A stretch of DNA of 64,000 nt from Arcobacter sp. (GTDB taxonomy: Bacteria; Campylobacterota; Campylobacteria; Campylobacterales; Arcobacteraceae), in the NCBI GenBank assembly GCA_002869535.1, contig PKUK01000008.1:478351-542350 (forward strand), read 5' to 3'. Below the pieces are notes generated by a model, which saw nothing but the letters and a program-made list of their open reading frames with translations, was not told the origin of the DNA and did no database searches. Below are positions 7,776 through 17,120 of the stretch, piece by piece (the stretch's first letter is position 1; each line of letters begins with the position of its first letter). Position numbers and translations under genes: made by a program.

Positions 7776-9424
7776 TGTTTAGAATTTTAGCACTAATTTC
7801 AGTTTTTACAGTTGCTTTATTTGCAGCAGGAGATGCTACTTTTGAAGCTACAAAAAGAGATTTAAATATTCCTGCAATTATTATGTTTTTTATCTTTGTT
7901 GGAGCTACTTTAGGTATTACTTACTGGGCAGCAAAAAGAACAAAGTCTGCAAGTGATTTTTATACAGCAGGTGGGGGAATTACAGGTTTTCAAAATGGTA
8001 TGGCAATTGCTGGGGATTATATGTCAGCAGCATCTTTTCTTGGACTTTCAGGTTTAGTATATCTTAAAGGTTATGATGGACTTGTATATGCAGTTGGATT
8101 TTTAGTTGTTTGGCCTGTTATTTTATTCTTAATGGCTGAAAAATTAAGAAACTTAGGTAAATATACATTTGCTGATATTGCAGCTTATAGACTAGGTCAA
8201 AAAGAGATTAGAACATTAGCATCTTTAGGTTCATTAGCGGTTGTTACTCTTTACCTTATTGCACAAATGGTTGGGTCTGGAAAACTAATTCAAGTATTAT
8301 TTGGTCTTCCTTATGAATATGCCGTAATTCTTGTTGGAGTTATGATGATTGTTTATGTAACTTTTGGTGGTATGCTTGCAACTACTTGGGTACAAATTAT
8401 CAAAGCTGTTTTACTTCTTTCAGGTGTAACATTTATGGCATTTATGGTTATGAGTCAATTTGGATTTTCATTTGAAGCACTTGATGCAAAAGCAGTTGAT
8501 TCACACAATCTAGGTCAAGATATTATGGCACCAGGTGGATTTATTTCAGATCCAGTTTCTGCTATCTCACTAGGTATGGCACTTATGTTAGGAACTGCTG
8601 GTCTTCCTCACGTACTTATGAGATTCTTTACTGTTGGTAATGCAAAAGAATCTAGAAAATCTGTTGTTTATGCAACTGGTTTTATTGGATATTTTTACTT
8701 AGTTATTGCTATTATTGGTTTGGGAGCAATTGTATTTTTGAACTCTCCTGAAGGTGCTCAGTATTTTACAGATGGAAAACTATTTGGTGGAAATAATATG
8801 GCTGCAATTCACTTATCACATGTGGTTGGTGGAAATGTATTCTTAGGATTTATTTCAGCAGTTGCATTTGCTACAATCTTAGCAGTTGTATCTGGTCTTA
8901 CTCTTGCAGGTGCAAGTGCTATTTCACATGACCTTTATGCATCTGTAATCAATCCAAACTGTACAGAAGAGCAAGAAATGAAAGTTTCTAAAAGAGCTGT
9001 TATTATAATTGGAGTTGTTGGAGTTGTTTTAGGTATTGCTTTTGAACAACAAAATATTGCATTTATGGTTGGTCTTGCATTTGCTATTGCAGCATCTGCT
9101 AACTTCCCAATTCTATTTTTATCAATTTATTGGTCAAAATTAACTACAAGAGGAGCATTTATTGGTGGATTAATTGGTCTAATTACTGCTGTAGTTCTTG
9201 TTATTGTTGGTCCAATTGTTTGGGTACAAATTTTAGGAAATGATACTGCATTATTCCCTTATAAACACCCTGCTCTGTTCTCTGTGAGTGCTGCATTTAT
9301 TGCTATTTGGTTTTTCTCAATTACTGACAAAAGTCAGCGAGCTAAAGATGAAACTAAAGCATTTGAAGCACAAAGTGTTAGAGCTGAGACTGGTTTTGGA
9401 GCTGATGGAGCTGTTGACCACTAA
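7775..9424 (+). CDS. actP: Cation/acetate symporter ActP (copy a)
   Basis: This 549-residue protein has the same length as E. coli ActP. It has a cleavable-looking N-terminus (about 1-18, ending LFAAG), then SSS family segments: [14 protein letters not shown] (about 46-59), [14 protein letters not shown], and [24 protein letters not shown]. ActP takes up acetate, and often glycolate or propionate, by sodium or proton symport across the inner membrane. It overlaps yjcH by one base. The second copy at 9985 is very similar along its whole length, so a tandem duplication of the pair is likely. Acetate taken up would feed the ackA/pta genes of the same island. Confidence 0.93.
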   Translation: MFRILALISVFTVALFAAGDATFEATKRDLNIPAIIMFFIFVGATLGITYWAAKRTKSASDFYTAGGGITGFQNGMAIAGDYMSAASFLGLSGLVYLKGYDGLVYAVGFLVVWPVILFLMAEKLRNLGKYTFADIAAYRLGQKEIRTLASLGSLAVVTLYLIAQMVGSGKLIQVLFGLPYEYAVILVGVMMIVYVTFGGMLATTWVQIIKAVLLLSGVTFMAFMVMSQFGFSFEALDAKAVDSHNLGQDIMAPGGFISDPVSAISLGMALMLGTAGLPHVLMRFFTVGNAKESRKSVVYATGFIGYFYLVIAIIGLGAIVFLNSPEGAQYFTDGKLFGGNNMAAIHLSHVVGGNVFLGFISAVAFATILAVVSGLTLAGASAISHDLYASVINPNCTEEQEMKVSKRAVIIIGVVGVVLGIAFEQQNIAFMVGLAFAIAASANFPILFLSIYWSKLTTRGAFIGGLIGLITAVVLVIVGPIVWVQILGNDTALFPYKHPALFSVSAAFIAIWFFSITDKSQRAKDETKAFEAQSVRAETGFGADGAVDH

Positions 9425-9431
9425 AGAAAAA

Positions 9432-9467
9432 CTTATACTAAAGAGATAAAATACTCTTTAGTATAAG
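9432..9467 (+). terminator. Hairpin after actP (a)
   Basis: A perfect 14-base stem CTTATACTAAAGAG/CTCTTTAGTATAAG with an eight-base loop lies just after the stop codon. There is no following T-run, so it may be a weak terminator or an mRNA 3'-end stabiliser between the two actP units. Confidence 0.6.
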
Positions 9468-9609
9468 ATGTACTTATTTTGATTATAAATTACTAAATAA
9501 GCATATGTTCATTACTATAAATAACTGTTACCTTTCTACATCTTCTATGTTTTTATACATAATTCTTACATAATTAAATAACACATTTTATTTCTATAAG
9601 TATAATTGA

Positions 9610-9626
9610 TGCTATGTTAATGCTAC
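9610..9626 (+). promoter_or_regulatory. Direct-repeat operator site C, upstream of yjcH-actP (b)
   Basis: TGCTAT at 9610-9615 and TGCTAC at 9621-9626 form the 11-base direct repeat again. Outside this motif the upstream region is not obviously alike to that of copy a, so the site seems to be selectively kept. A TATAAT at 9601-9606 lies directly before the repeat rather than after it, so the promoter layout may differ. Confidence 0.58.
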
Positions 9627-9670
9627 GTATTAATTGACATATGTTTCAACATACAAAAGGGGAAAAAGCG

Positions 9671-9985
9671 ATGAATGAAGAACTTGTAAAAAGGATTGAA
9701 GATAATCCTAAATATCAAGAATTAGTGAACAAAAGAAAAAGTTTTAGTATTAAACTAGGAGTTTTTGTTTTAGTTATGTTTTATGCATATATTTTAACAA
9801 TTGCATTTAACAAAGAGATTCTTGCAACAAAAATAGGAGATGGCCTAACTACTGTTGCATTTCCAATAGCACTTGCGATTTTAGTTATTAGCTTTATAAC
9901 AACATTAATTTATGTTAAAAGAGCAAATGGTGAATTTGAAGATTTAAATAATGAAATAAAAAAAGATGTAAAGGATTTAATCTAA
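9671..9985 (+). CDS. yjcH: DUF485 (YjcH-like) accessory membrane protein (copy b)
   Basis: This 104-residue protein is the second YjcH-like subunit, with two membrane helices at about 26-44 and 58-80. An upstream in-frame ATG at 9641 would add ten residues. The start at 9671 is preferred because it lines up with the paralog (MNEELVKRI against MNDELVQKI) and follows an AGGGGAAAA ribosome site at suitable distance. The stop overlaps the actP (b) start in TAATG. It is predicted to act with ActP (b) in the inner membrane. Confidence 0.9.
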   Translation: MNEELVKRIEDNPKYQELVNKRKSFSIKLGVFVLVMFYAYILTIAFNKEILATKIGDGLTTVAFPIALAILVISFITTLIYVKRANGEFEDLNNEIKKDVKDLI

Positions 9986-11634
9986 TGTTTAAAGTTATAG
10001 CACTATTATCAATTTTTGCACTATCACTATTTGCAGCTGGTGATGCTACTTTTGAAGCAACAAAAAGAGATTTAAATATTCCTGCAATTATTATGTTTTT
10101 TGTTTTTATTCTTGGAACTTTAGGTATTACTTATTGGGCAGCACAAAAAACAAAATCTGCAAGTGATTTTTATACAGCAGGTGGGGGAATTACAGGTTTT
10201 CAAAATGGATTAGCAATTGCTGGTGATTATATGTCTGCAGCTGCTTTCTTAGGAGTTTCAGGACTTATTTACCTAAAAGGTTATGATGGAGTTATCTATG
10301 CTGTATCATTTTTGGTTGGTTGGCCAATAATACTTTTCTTTATGGCTGAAAAACTTAGAAACTTAGGTAAATTTACCTTTGCTGATATTGCAGCTTATAG
10401 ACTAGGACAAAAAGAGATTAGAACTCTTGCGGCATTTGGTTCTATTGCAGTTGTTATTTTATATTTAATTGCTCAAATGGTTGGGGCAGGAAAATTAATC
10501 CAAGTTCTATTTGGTATGGAATACGAATATGCTGTATTTATGGTTGGTGCATTAATGATTGTATATGTAACTTTTGGTGGAATGTTAGCAACAACTTGGG
10601 TACAAATTATTAAAGCATGTTTACTTTTAACTGGTGTGTCATTTATGGCAGTAATGGTTTTATATCACTTTGATTTTTCTTTTGAGTCTTTAGCTGTCAA
10701 AGCTACTGAAAATCACTCAGCTGGTGAGTCAATTTTAGCACCAGGTGGATTTATTTCAGACCCTATAAGTGCAATTTCTTTAGGAATGGCACTTATGTTA
10801 GGAACAGCTGGTCTTCCTCATGTACTTATGAGATTCTTTACAGTTGGAAATGCAAAAGAAGCTAGAAAATCTGTTGTTTATGCAACTGGGTTTGTTGGTT
10901 ATTTCTGGATTATTATTACTATCGTTGGTTTTGGAGCAATTGCCTTTTTAAACTCAGCAGATGGAGCACAATATTTTGTTGATGGCAAGTTATTTGGTGG
11001 AAATAATATGGCATCTATTCACTTATCACATATGCTTGGTGGAAATGCATTTTTAGGATTTATTTCAGCTGTTGCATTTGCTACAATTTTAGCTGTTGTT
11101 TCAGGATTAACACTAGCAGGAGCATCTGCAATATCTCATGATATCTATGCAAATGTTATCAATCCTGATGCAAGTGATGAAAAAGTTGTTAAAATCTCTA
11201 AAATCACTGTTGTAATTGTTGGAATTGTTGGGGTAACACTTGGTATTGCATTTGAGCAACAAAATATTGCATATATGGTTGGATTGGCATTTGGTATTGC
11301 AGCATCTGCAAACTTCCCAATATTATTTCTTTCTATTTACTGGAGAGGTTTAACAACAAGAGGTGCATTTGTTGGTGGATTTATAGGTTTAATTACTGCG
11401 GTTACACTTGTAATTGTAGGACCAATTGTTTGGGTACAAATTTTAGGAAATGCCCAGGCACTATTCCCATATAAACACCCAGCACTATTCTCTGTAACTA
11501 TTGCTTTTGTTGCAATATGGTTCTTCTCTAAAACTGATAATTCTCAAAGAGGAAAAGATGAAAAAGAGAAATTCAGAGCACAAAATATTAGAGCAAATAC
11601 AGGTATTGGCTCTGCTGGTGCTGTTGAACACTAA
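9985..11634 (+). CDS. actP: Cation/acetate symporter ActP (copy b)
   Basis: This 549-residue SSS-family permease is a close paralog of the protein at 7775. Both keep the signal-like N-terminus ([17 protein letters not shown]), the glycine-rich [14 protein letters not shown] segment and the [15 protein letters not shown] segment. Differences are spread evenly, for example at about residues 225-245 and 390-405. The duplication is therefore not very recent, and the two may differ in affinity or regulation. It is co-transcribed with yjcH (b) and followed by a good hairpin. Confidence 0.92.
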   Translation: MFKVIALLSIFALSLFAAGDATFEATKRDLNIPAIIMFFVFILGTLGITYWAAQKTKSASDFYTAGGGITGFQNGLAIAGDYMSAAAFLGVSGLIYLKGYDGVIYAVSFLVGWPIILFFMAEKLRNLGKFTFADIAAYRLGQKEIRTLAAFGSIAVVILYLIAQMVGAGKLIQVLFGMEYEYAVFMVGALMIVYVTFGGMLATTWVQIIKACLLLTGVSFMAVMVLYHFDFSFESLAVKATENHSAGESILAPGGFISDPISAISLGMALMLGTAGLPHVLMRFFTVGNAKEARKSVVYATGFVGYFWIIITIVGFGAIAFLNSADGAQYFVDGKLFGGNNMASIHLSHMLGGNAFLGFISAVAFATILAVVSGLTLAGASAISHDIYANVINPDASDEKVVKISKITVVIVGIVGVTLGIAFEQQNIAYMVGLAFGIAASANFPILFLSIYWRGLTTRGAFVGGFIGLITAVTLVIVGPIVWVQILGNAQALFPYKHPALFSVTIAFVAIWFFSKTDNSQRGKDEKEKFRAQNIRANTGIGSAGAVEH

Positions 11635-11639
11635 TTTAT

Positions 11640-11666
11640 TTATCAAAGAGGTTTCCTCTTTGATAA
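11640..11666 (+). terminator. Hairpin after actP (b)
   Basis: A 12-base stem TTATCAAAGAGG/CCTCTTTGATAA closes on the loop TTT right after the stop codon of actP (b). An A/T-rich tail follows without a strong T-run. Confidence 0.7.
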
Positions 11667-11758
11667 TAAAATATTTATAAATTTTCACTATTAATTTCAG
11701 TTTTTTATCATTGTTCATATGTTAATCTAACTTATAAAATTAATAGTAAAGATTTAAA

Positions 11759-13600
11759 ATGACAATTTTAGAACAAACAACTTTTATAAAATCGATTCAC
11801 CCCTTTGAAGCACTTTCAAAGCTTCAGTTAGAAGAGTTTGCTAACTCTTTAGATATTGTTTATATTAAAAAAGATGAAGTAATACAAAACCAAGGTGAAA
11901 AACCAAAATATTTGTACTTTGTAATAAAAGGTTTGATTCAAGAAAAAATTGATGATGATGTTTTATCTATTTACACAAAATGTGAATTCTTTGATACAAT
12001 CTCACTTATTGAAAACTATTCAAAACACTCTTTTGTAGCAGCTCAAGAGAGTATCTGTTACATATTACCAAGAGAGCTTTTTATAAAAGCATTGCATGAA
12101 AATCCTGACTTAGAGAGTTTCTTTTTTCAGTCAATCTCTCAAAAACTAAATGCAAATATTAACAACGAAAAAAACAAAGAATTAGCAAATCTAATGGTTG
12201 CAAAAGTAAAAGATGCAAGGATTCATAGAGCAGTTATTGCTCCATATGACACCACTATTTTTGAAGCTGTAAAAACCATAAAAAAAGAAAAAGTTCCTAC
12301 TCTTTTATTAGAAGATGACAAAGGTGAAATACATATTGTAACTGACTCAGACTTTAGAGAAAAAGTTATCTTAAATCGTATGGATTTTGATGATATTGTA
12401 GGGAAAATCTCAAATAGTGGATTAAGATATGTAAATGAAAATGATTTCTTATTTAATGCACAACTACTTATGTCAAAACATGGACTTAAAAGAATGGTAG
12501 TAAAAAATGATGATGATAAAATTGTTGGAATAATTGACCAAATTTCTCTGTCTTCATTTTTTGCAACTCACACTTTTTCTGTTTCAAATGAAATTGACAA
12601 TGCTGACACAATTGAAGAGTTAAAAATAGCTTGTCACTCTTTTATAAAGATAATAAAATCACTAAATGCAAAAGGTGTAAAAGTAGCCTTTATTTCAAAA
12701 CTAATTAATCAACTAAATAGAAAAATCATGGATAAGTTATTTAAAAAACTAGCACCAGAGGGTTTAATAAATAAGTCATGTTTAGTTGTTATGGGAAGTG
12801 AAGGAAGAGGAGAACAAGTCTTAAAAACTGATCAAGACAATGCTTTAATTATTTCTGATGATTGTGAAGTAAATCCTGAAGAGATTTTAGAGTTTACTTC
12901 TAAGTATATTGAAACACTTGTTGACTTTGGATTCCCAAGATGTGAAGGGAATATTATGATTTCTAATCCATACTGGTGTAGAAAATTTTCTGACTTTAAA
13001 ACACAAGTATATACCTGGATAACACAACCAAGTGGCGATAACTTTATGAATTTAGCTATTTTTTATGATGCTGTTAGTGTTAGTGGAAATAGAGAGTTAT
13101 TAGATGAATTAAAACAATATATTTTTAAAATAGGTTCTACCTCTCAAAGTTTTTATATGCATTTTGCAAAAATCATTATGGAGTTTAACGTACCTTTAGG
13201 ATTTTTTGATGGTTTTGTTTTTGACTCAAAAGATAAAGAACATAAACATGAAATAGATATTAAAAAAGGTGGGATTTTTATTCTTGTTCAAGGTATTAGA
13301 GCATTATGTTTAGAACATAAAATCATGAGAACAAATACTTTAAAAAGAATTGAAGAATTAAAAGAATTGGGTGAATTTGATAACGAATTTGCTTCAGAAC
13401 TTAAAGAGGCTTTTAATTTCTTATCAACTATTAAACTAAAATCAAATTTAGAAAAATTGGATTCTGGTAAAAAAATTGATAACTACATAAACCCTGAGAA
13501 TTTAAATACTATGGAAAAAGATTTATTAAAAGAGAGTTTTAAAATTGTTACAAAATTAAAGAAAAAACTAGAACATCACTATAAGTTAAATTATGTTTAA
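11759..13600 (+). CDS. cNMP-binding/CBS/DUF294 nucleotidyltransferase-like signalling protein (copy b)
   Basis: This 613-residue paralog of the protein at 4802 has the same order of parts: cyclic-nucleotide-like domain (about 15-130), CBS pair (about 150-275), DUF294 nucleotidyltransferase (about 285-420) and C-terminal domain. GSEGR sits at 346-350 and TDQDNAL gives D358 and D360, exactly as in copy a. The N-terminal third is much more diverged than the catalytic core, which suggests the two copies sense different inputs but perform the same reaction. Its stop lies inside the start of the next exonuclease gene (8-base overlap), so the two are translated together. Confidence 0.87.
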   Translation: MTILEQTTFIKSIHPFEALSKLQLEEFANSLDIVYIKKDEVIQNQGEKPKYLYFVIKGLIQEKIDDDVLSIYTKCEFFDTISLIENYSKHSFVAAQESICYILPRELFIKALHENPDLESFFFQSISQKLNANINNEKNKELANLMVAKVKDARIHRAVIAPYDTTIFEAVKTIKKEKVPTLLLEDDKGEIHIVTDSDFREKVILNRMDFDDIVGKISNSGLRYVNENDFLFNAQLLMSKHGLKRMVVKNDDDKIVGIIDQISLSSFFATHTFSVSNEIDNADTIEELKIACHSFIKIIKSLNAKGVKVAFISKLINQLNRKIMDKLFKKLAPEGLINKSCLVVMGSEGRGEQVLKTDQDNALIISDDCEVNPEEILEFTSKYIETLVDFGFPRCEGNIMISNPYWCRKFSDFKTQVYTWITQPSGDNFMNLAIFYDAVSVSGNRELLDELKQYIFKIGSTSQSFYMHFAKIIMEFNVPLGFFDGFVFDSKDKEHKHEIDIKKGGIFILVQGIRALCLEHKIMRTNTLKRIEELKELGEFDNEFASELKEAFNFLSTIKLKSNLEKLDSGKKIDNYINPENLNTMEKDLLKESFKIVTKLKKKLEHHYKLNYV

Positions 13601-14210
13601 TTCAATAAAAAATCATTTCAATAAAAAGAATCTAAAAGATGAAAAATACCTTTATCTTTTTGATAAAAATAGTGATGATGAATTTGTATGTTTTGACTGT
13701 GAAACAACTGGTTTAAACCCTTTAGAAGATGATATTATATCAATAGGTGCGGTTATTATAAAAAATAATACCATACTATCTAGTAAAAAATTTGTTAAAT
13801 TTATAAAACCAAAAACTAAGCTTCAAGAAGAGGCAATAAAAGTACATCATATCAGAATTATGGACTTGGAAGATGCAGAAGATATAGATGATATGATTGA
13901 AGATTTTTTAGAATTTATTGGCAATAGAAAATTAGTTGGATATTTTTTAGAGTTTGATATTGCTATGATTAATAAATATCTTAAACCTAAAATAGGTATC
14001 AAATTACCAAATAAAACTTACGAGGTTTCAGCCATATATCATGACTGGAAAATAGAAAAAATACCACAAAGTAATATTGATTTAAGGTTTGATGCAATTA
14101 TGAAAGATTTGAATATTCCTGTTTTAGGTAAGCACGATGCATACAACGATGCAGTAATGACTGCAATGATATTCTTAAAACTTAAAAATCAAGCAAAAGT
14201 GAAAATTTAA
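13593..14210 (+). CDS. DEDDh 3'-5' exonuclease, DnaQ-like (copy b)
   Basis: This 205-residue paralog of the exonuclease at 6619 has all five active-site residues at the same positions: D35, E37, D122, H181 and D186. The start overlaps the end of the DUF294 gene by eight bases. Conservation of both the catalytic residues and the tight coupling in a second copy argues that nuclease and nucleotidyltransferase-like protein act as a functional pair. The substrate is unknown. The gene is followed 62 bases later by ackA1 on the same strand. Confidence 0.87.
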   Translation: MFNSIKNHFNKKNLKDEKYLYLFDKNSDDEFVCFDCETTGLNPLEDDIISIGAVIIKNNTILSSKKFVKFIKPKTKLQEEAIKVHHIRIMDLEDAEDIDDMIEDFLEFIGNRKLVGYFLEFDIAMINKYLKPKIGIKLPNKTYEVSAIYHDWKIEKIPQSNIDLRFDAIMKDLNIPVLGKHDAYNDAVMTAMIFLKLKNQAKVKI

Positions 14211-14272
14211 TAAATTATTTCAAATAAAATTACTATACTTTATTATATAAAAATCAAAAAAAAGGTCAAATT

Positions 14273-15469
14273 ATGTTAGTACTTGTATTAAATGCAGGAA
14301 GCTCTTCTTTAAAATATCAACTAATAAATGCTACAACTAAAGATGTAGTTGCTACTGGATTAGTTGAGAGAATTGGTATTGATGGAATTTTAAAACATGA
14401 AGTTAGTAAAAATAAAAAACTCGACTTTGAAATTGATATGCCAACACATAAAGAAGCCATAGAACTTGTACTAAAAACATTGACTGACTCTGAAACAAAA
14501 GTGATTAATTCTATAGATGAAATTGATGCCATAGGGCATAGAGTTGTTCATGGTGGAGAATACTTTAATTCATCTACAATTGTAGATGAAAAAGTAATTA
14601 AAAAAATTGAAAAGTTAATACCTCTTGCACCACTACACAACCCTGCAAATATTTTAGGTATTAAAATTTGCCAAGAACTTATGCCAAAAACTCCAAATGT
14701 TGCAGTATTTGATACTGCATTTCATCAAACAATGCCTGAAGAAAACTTCCTTTATGCAGTGCCACATGAAGATTATACAGAACATCATTTAAGAAAATAT
14801 GGATTTCATGGAACCTCACACTTTTATGTATCTCAAGAAGCAATTAAACTGCTTGGTAAAAAAAAGAGTTCTAAAATTGTAGTTTGTCATTTGGGAAATG
14901 GTTCATCTATTTGTGCCGTCAAAGATGGAAAATCTATTAGTACTTCAATGGGCTTAACTCCACTTGAAGGTTTAGTTATGGGAACAAGAAGTGGAGATAT
15001 TGATGCTGGAGTTATTCCTTATTTGATGGAAAAGAAAGATATGGATGGTCATCAAATAATTGATTATCTAAATAAAAAATCAGGTCTTTTAGGTCTTTCT
15101 GGAATCAGTTCTGATTTAAGGGAAATAATTAAAGCATCACAAGATGGAGACAAAAGAGCAACTGTTGCTATTGAATTAATATGTAATAGAATCAAAAAAT
15201 ACCTTTGTGCTTATGCAGGATTGTTAGGTGGAGTTGATGCGGTTTGTTTTACAGCTGGTATTGGTGAAAACTCTGATTTAATAAGAGAAAAAGTATGTAA
15301 TGGACTTGATTTTATGGGTATTGAAATTGACAAAAATAAAAATAAAATTAGGTCTGCTGAAAATAGAGAGATTAATAAATCAACTTCAAAAACAAAAATC
15401 TATGTAATACCTACAAATGAAGAGTTTGTAATAGCTCAAGATACATATAAATTAGTAAAGGGCAAATAA
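14273..15469 (+). CDS. ackA: Acetate kinase (copy 1)
   Basis: This 398-residue protein interconverts acetate + ATP and acetyl phosphate + ADP in the cytoplasm. Family marks are NAGSSSLKYQL (about 7-17), HRVVHGGEYF, FDTAFHQTMP, RKYGFHGTSH and GNGSSICA. The usual length is about 400 residues. Unlike ackA2 it is not next to pta, so it may serve acetate activation on its own, with acetyl phosphate used by the distant Pta or for signalling. Its stop codon is within a hairpin shared with the convergent AraC-type gene. A second full acetate kinase lies 2.7 kb downstream. Confidence 0.96.
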   Translation: MLVLVLNAGSSSLKYQLINATTKDVVATGLVERIGIDGILKHEVSKNKKLDFEIDMPTHKEAIELVLKTLTDSETKVINSIDEIDAIGHRVVHGGEYFNSSTIVDEKVIKKIEKLIPLAPLHNPANILGIKICQELMPKTPNVAVFDTAFHQTMPEENFLYAVPHEDYTEHHLRKYGFHGTSHFYVSQEAIKLLGKKKSSKIVVCHLGNGSSICAVKDGKSISTSMGLTPLEGLVMGTRSGDIDAGVIPYLMEKKDMDGHQIIDYLNKKSGLLGLSGISSDLREIIKASQDGDKRATVAIELICNRIKKYLCAYAGLLGGVDAVCFTAGIGENSDLIREKVCNGLDFMGIEIDKNKNKIRSAENREINKSTSKTKIYVIPTNEEFVIAQDTYKLVKGK

Positions 15470-15478
15470 CCCTTTACT
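15454..15478. terminator. Shared hairpin between convergent ackA1 and araC-type gene
   Basis: The stem AGTAAAGGG/CCCTTTACT with a seven-base loop overlaps the ackA1 stop and abuts the stop of the minus-strand regulator. It can serve both directions. Confidence 0.75.
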
Positions 15479-16471
15479 TCAAATATATTTTTTAGGAGTT
15501 GTTTTATAATACTTTTTATAAGCCCTGAAAAATGAACTAGATTCACTATAACCTAAGAAAAAAGCAATACTAGAAAAATCCATTTCAGTATTTTTTATAT
15601 AATGATTTGCAAGTTGCATCCTAACACTTAGAAGTGCATCTCTAAATTTTTTATTCTCATCTTTTAAATGATATTGTAAAGTTCTACTACTAATACCGAA
15701 TCTATTCGCAATAAATTCAATTCTAATTTCATCTTCGCCTATAGTTTTTAAAATTTCTCTTTTAACTTTAGAATACCAAGATGTCATTTTCATATCTTCT
15801 AATATTCTATTTGCCTGTGCTTCAAAGTATTCAAGCATCACCGGATTGGAGTTATTTACACTTATATTTAATTTTTCTGTTTCAAAAAATATTGCATTTT
15901 CGCTTTTTTCTAAAATTATATTTTCACCAAAAATTCTTTCATATTCATCTTTGTTGGAAATAGAATCAATCGTAAAATATGTTAAATCTGGAACTATAGT
16001 TTTACCAATAATCTGATTTAATATTGTCAAAACAGCACTTAAATGTACTTCTGCATGATAACTTGGCACTGGAATTATAGGATTTTCATTTATATATATT
16101 GCTATTTTGTAGTATTTTTCATTTTTAGTTAAATAAAATTTAATAAATCCACTAATCAAGTTTTGGTAATAATCAAACTTTTCAATTACCTCTTTTAGAT
16201 TATTTGCATTTAGCATTAAATAACCTAAAACCCCTAAGGAGTGATATGTTATGGAACTACCAATTTTTAAGGCTAAGGTATATTCACCGCTTTTTTCCAC
16301 ACAAAATTTAAAAATCTCTGATAACTTTGCACTATCAATTTGCCTATCATGTTCTAATAAAACTTCTTTGGGTAAATCAGCATACTTTAACATCTCATCA
16401 ATTGAAATTAAACTATTTTTTTCTAAAGCTTTCAAAACAAAATGAAATGTAACAGATGATATTTTTGCCAT
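15479..16471 (-). CDS. AraC-family transcriptional regulator
   Basis: This 330-residue protein has an N-terminal sensor region like the arabinose-binding-type domain of the OruR/ArgR-like AraC group (about 20-200) and a C-terminal double helix-turn-helix (about 235-330). The final stretch IAFFLGYSESSSFFRAYKKYYKTT is typical of AraC HTH proteins; only its general form is cited here as support. It is transcribed against ackA1 and away from the small gene at 16571. A TATAAT on the minus strand lies within the 100 bases upstream. Its location between the two acetate kinase genes suggests control of one of them, but no binding site is evident. Confidence 0.88.
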   Translation of the reverse strand: MAKISSVTFHFVLKALEKNSLISIDEMLKYADLPKEVLLEHDRQIDSAKLSEIFKFCVEKSGEYTLALKIGSSITYHSLGVLGYLMLNANNLKEVIEKFDYYQNLISGFIKFYLTKNEKYYKIAIYINENPIIPVPSYHAEVHLSAVLTILNQIIGKTIVPDLTYFTIDSISNKDEYERIFGENIILEKSENAIFFETEKLNISVNNSNPVMLEYFEAQANRILEDMKMTSWYSKVKREILKTIGEDEIRIEFIANRFGISSRTLQYHLKDENKKFRDALLSVRMQLANHYIKNTEMDFSSIAFFLGYSESSSFFRAYKKYYKTTPKKYI

Positions 16472-16570
16472 AAAACCTCAATTTTCGTAAAATGTCAATA
16501 ATTTTTCACATTATAGCATATTAAGATATACTTTTAATTGTATAATTTTTAAACAGTTTAAGGAGAAAGA

Positions 16571-16885
16571 ATGTCTAAGTTTGAGATTAGAGTTGATGAA
16601 AGTTATGTTAGCTTTAAAAATATTAATTGCTTTGAAAATGCCTGTGAAGTTATTGATAATATGTTAAGAGTGTTGGAAGAGCCAAAAAATATGAATATTT
16701 ATTGGAAAAAAATAATACCAATGATTCCAAAAGCTTATTATGATAGAGATCCAAAATCAGATACTAAAGAAGAACTATTATATTTAGTTTGTTCAAATAG
16801 TTTTTATCTTATAGAATTATTTGAAAAAGCAGAAGATGAACAAGCAATCAATGCTTTAGAAAAATGTGAACAAGAGTGTTGTTAA
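16571..16885 (+). CDS. Small protein of unknown function
   Basis: I do not recognise this 104-residue protein. It is acidic, has no membrane helix or signal peptide and ends in CEQECC, a C-terminal cysteine cluster that could bind metal or a redox partner. A good start is supported by AAGGAGA eight bases before the ATG and by a TATAAT about 25 bases earlier. It is divergent from the AraC-type gene and upstream of pta, with a hairpin covering its last codons. It may belong to the acetate cluster only by position. Confidence 0.75.
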   Translation: MSKFEIRVDESYVSFKNINCFENACEVIDNMLRVLEEPKNMNIYWKKIIPMIPKAYYDRDPKSDTKEELLYLVCSNSFYLIELFEKAEDEQAINALEKCEQECC

Positions 16886-16900
16886 ATTAAACACTCTTGT
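16870..16900 (+). terminator. Hairpin at the 3' end of the small unknown gene
   Basis: The 11-base stem ACAAGAGTGTT/AACACTCTTGT overlaps the last codons and the stop. It probably ends transcription before pta. The T-run after it is poor. Confidence 0.65.
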
Positions 16901-17054
16901 CTTCAAAAAAAACAGTTCCAAAAATAACAAATCCCTATAAATTTATTACAATTTTTCACAATTCTACATTTTTGTAAAAAATATGTATTAATTATGTATC
17001 CTTTCGTAATATATACTATAAAATTAATTGATAAACTTTAACTTATATTTAGGT

Positions 17055-17071
17055 TGCTATTCTTATGCTAC
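17055..17071 (+). promoter_or_regulatory. Direct-repeat operator site D, upstream of pta-ackA2
   Basis: TGCTAT at 17055-17060 and TGCTAC at 17066-17071 form the 11-base direct repeat. A perfect TATAAT -10 box lies at 17082-17087, exactly 16 bases from the start of the second half-site, as for TACAAT at site A. No good -35 box is present, which fits activator dependence. Confidence 0.65.
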
Positions 17072-17120
17072 CCTTCTAAAATATAATTTAAGTTCAAATA
17101 AACAAGAAAGGGTTAATTCT

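Noticed and set aside
9641-9670. Longer start for yjcH b at 9641
   Set aside because: The paralog alignment and the AGGGGAAAA ribosome site support 9671.
17028-17120. Longer start for pta at 17028
   Set aside because: The extra 31 residues would cover operator D and the -10 box and look unlike Pta.
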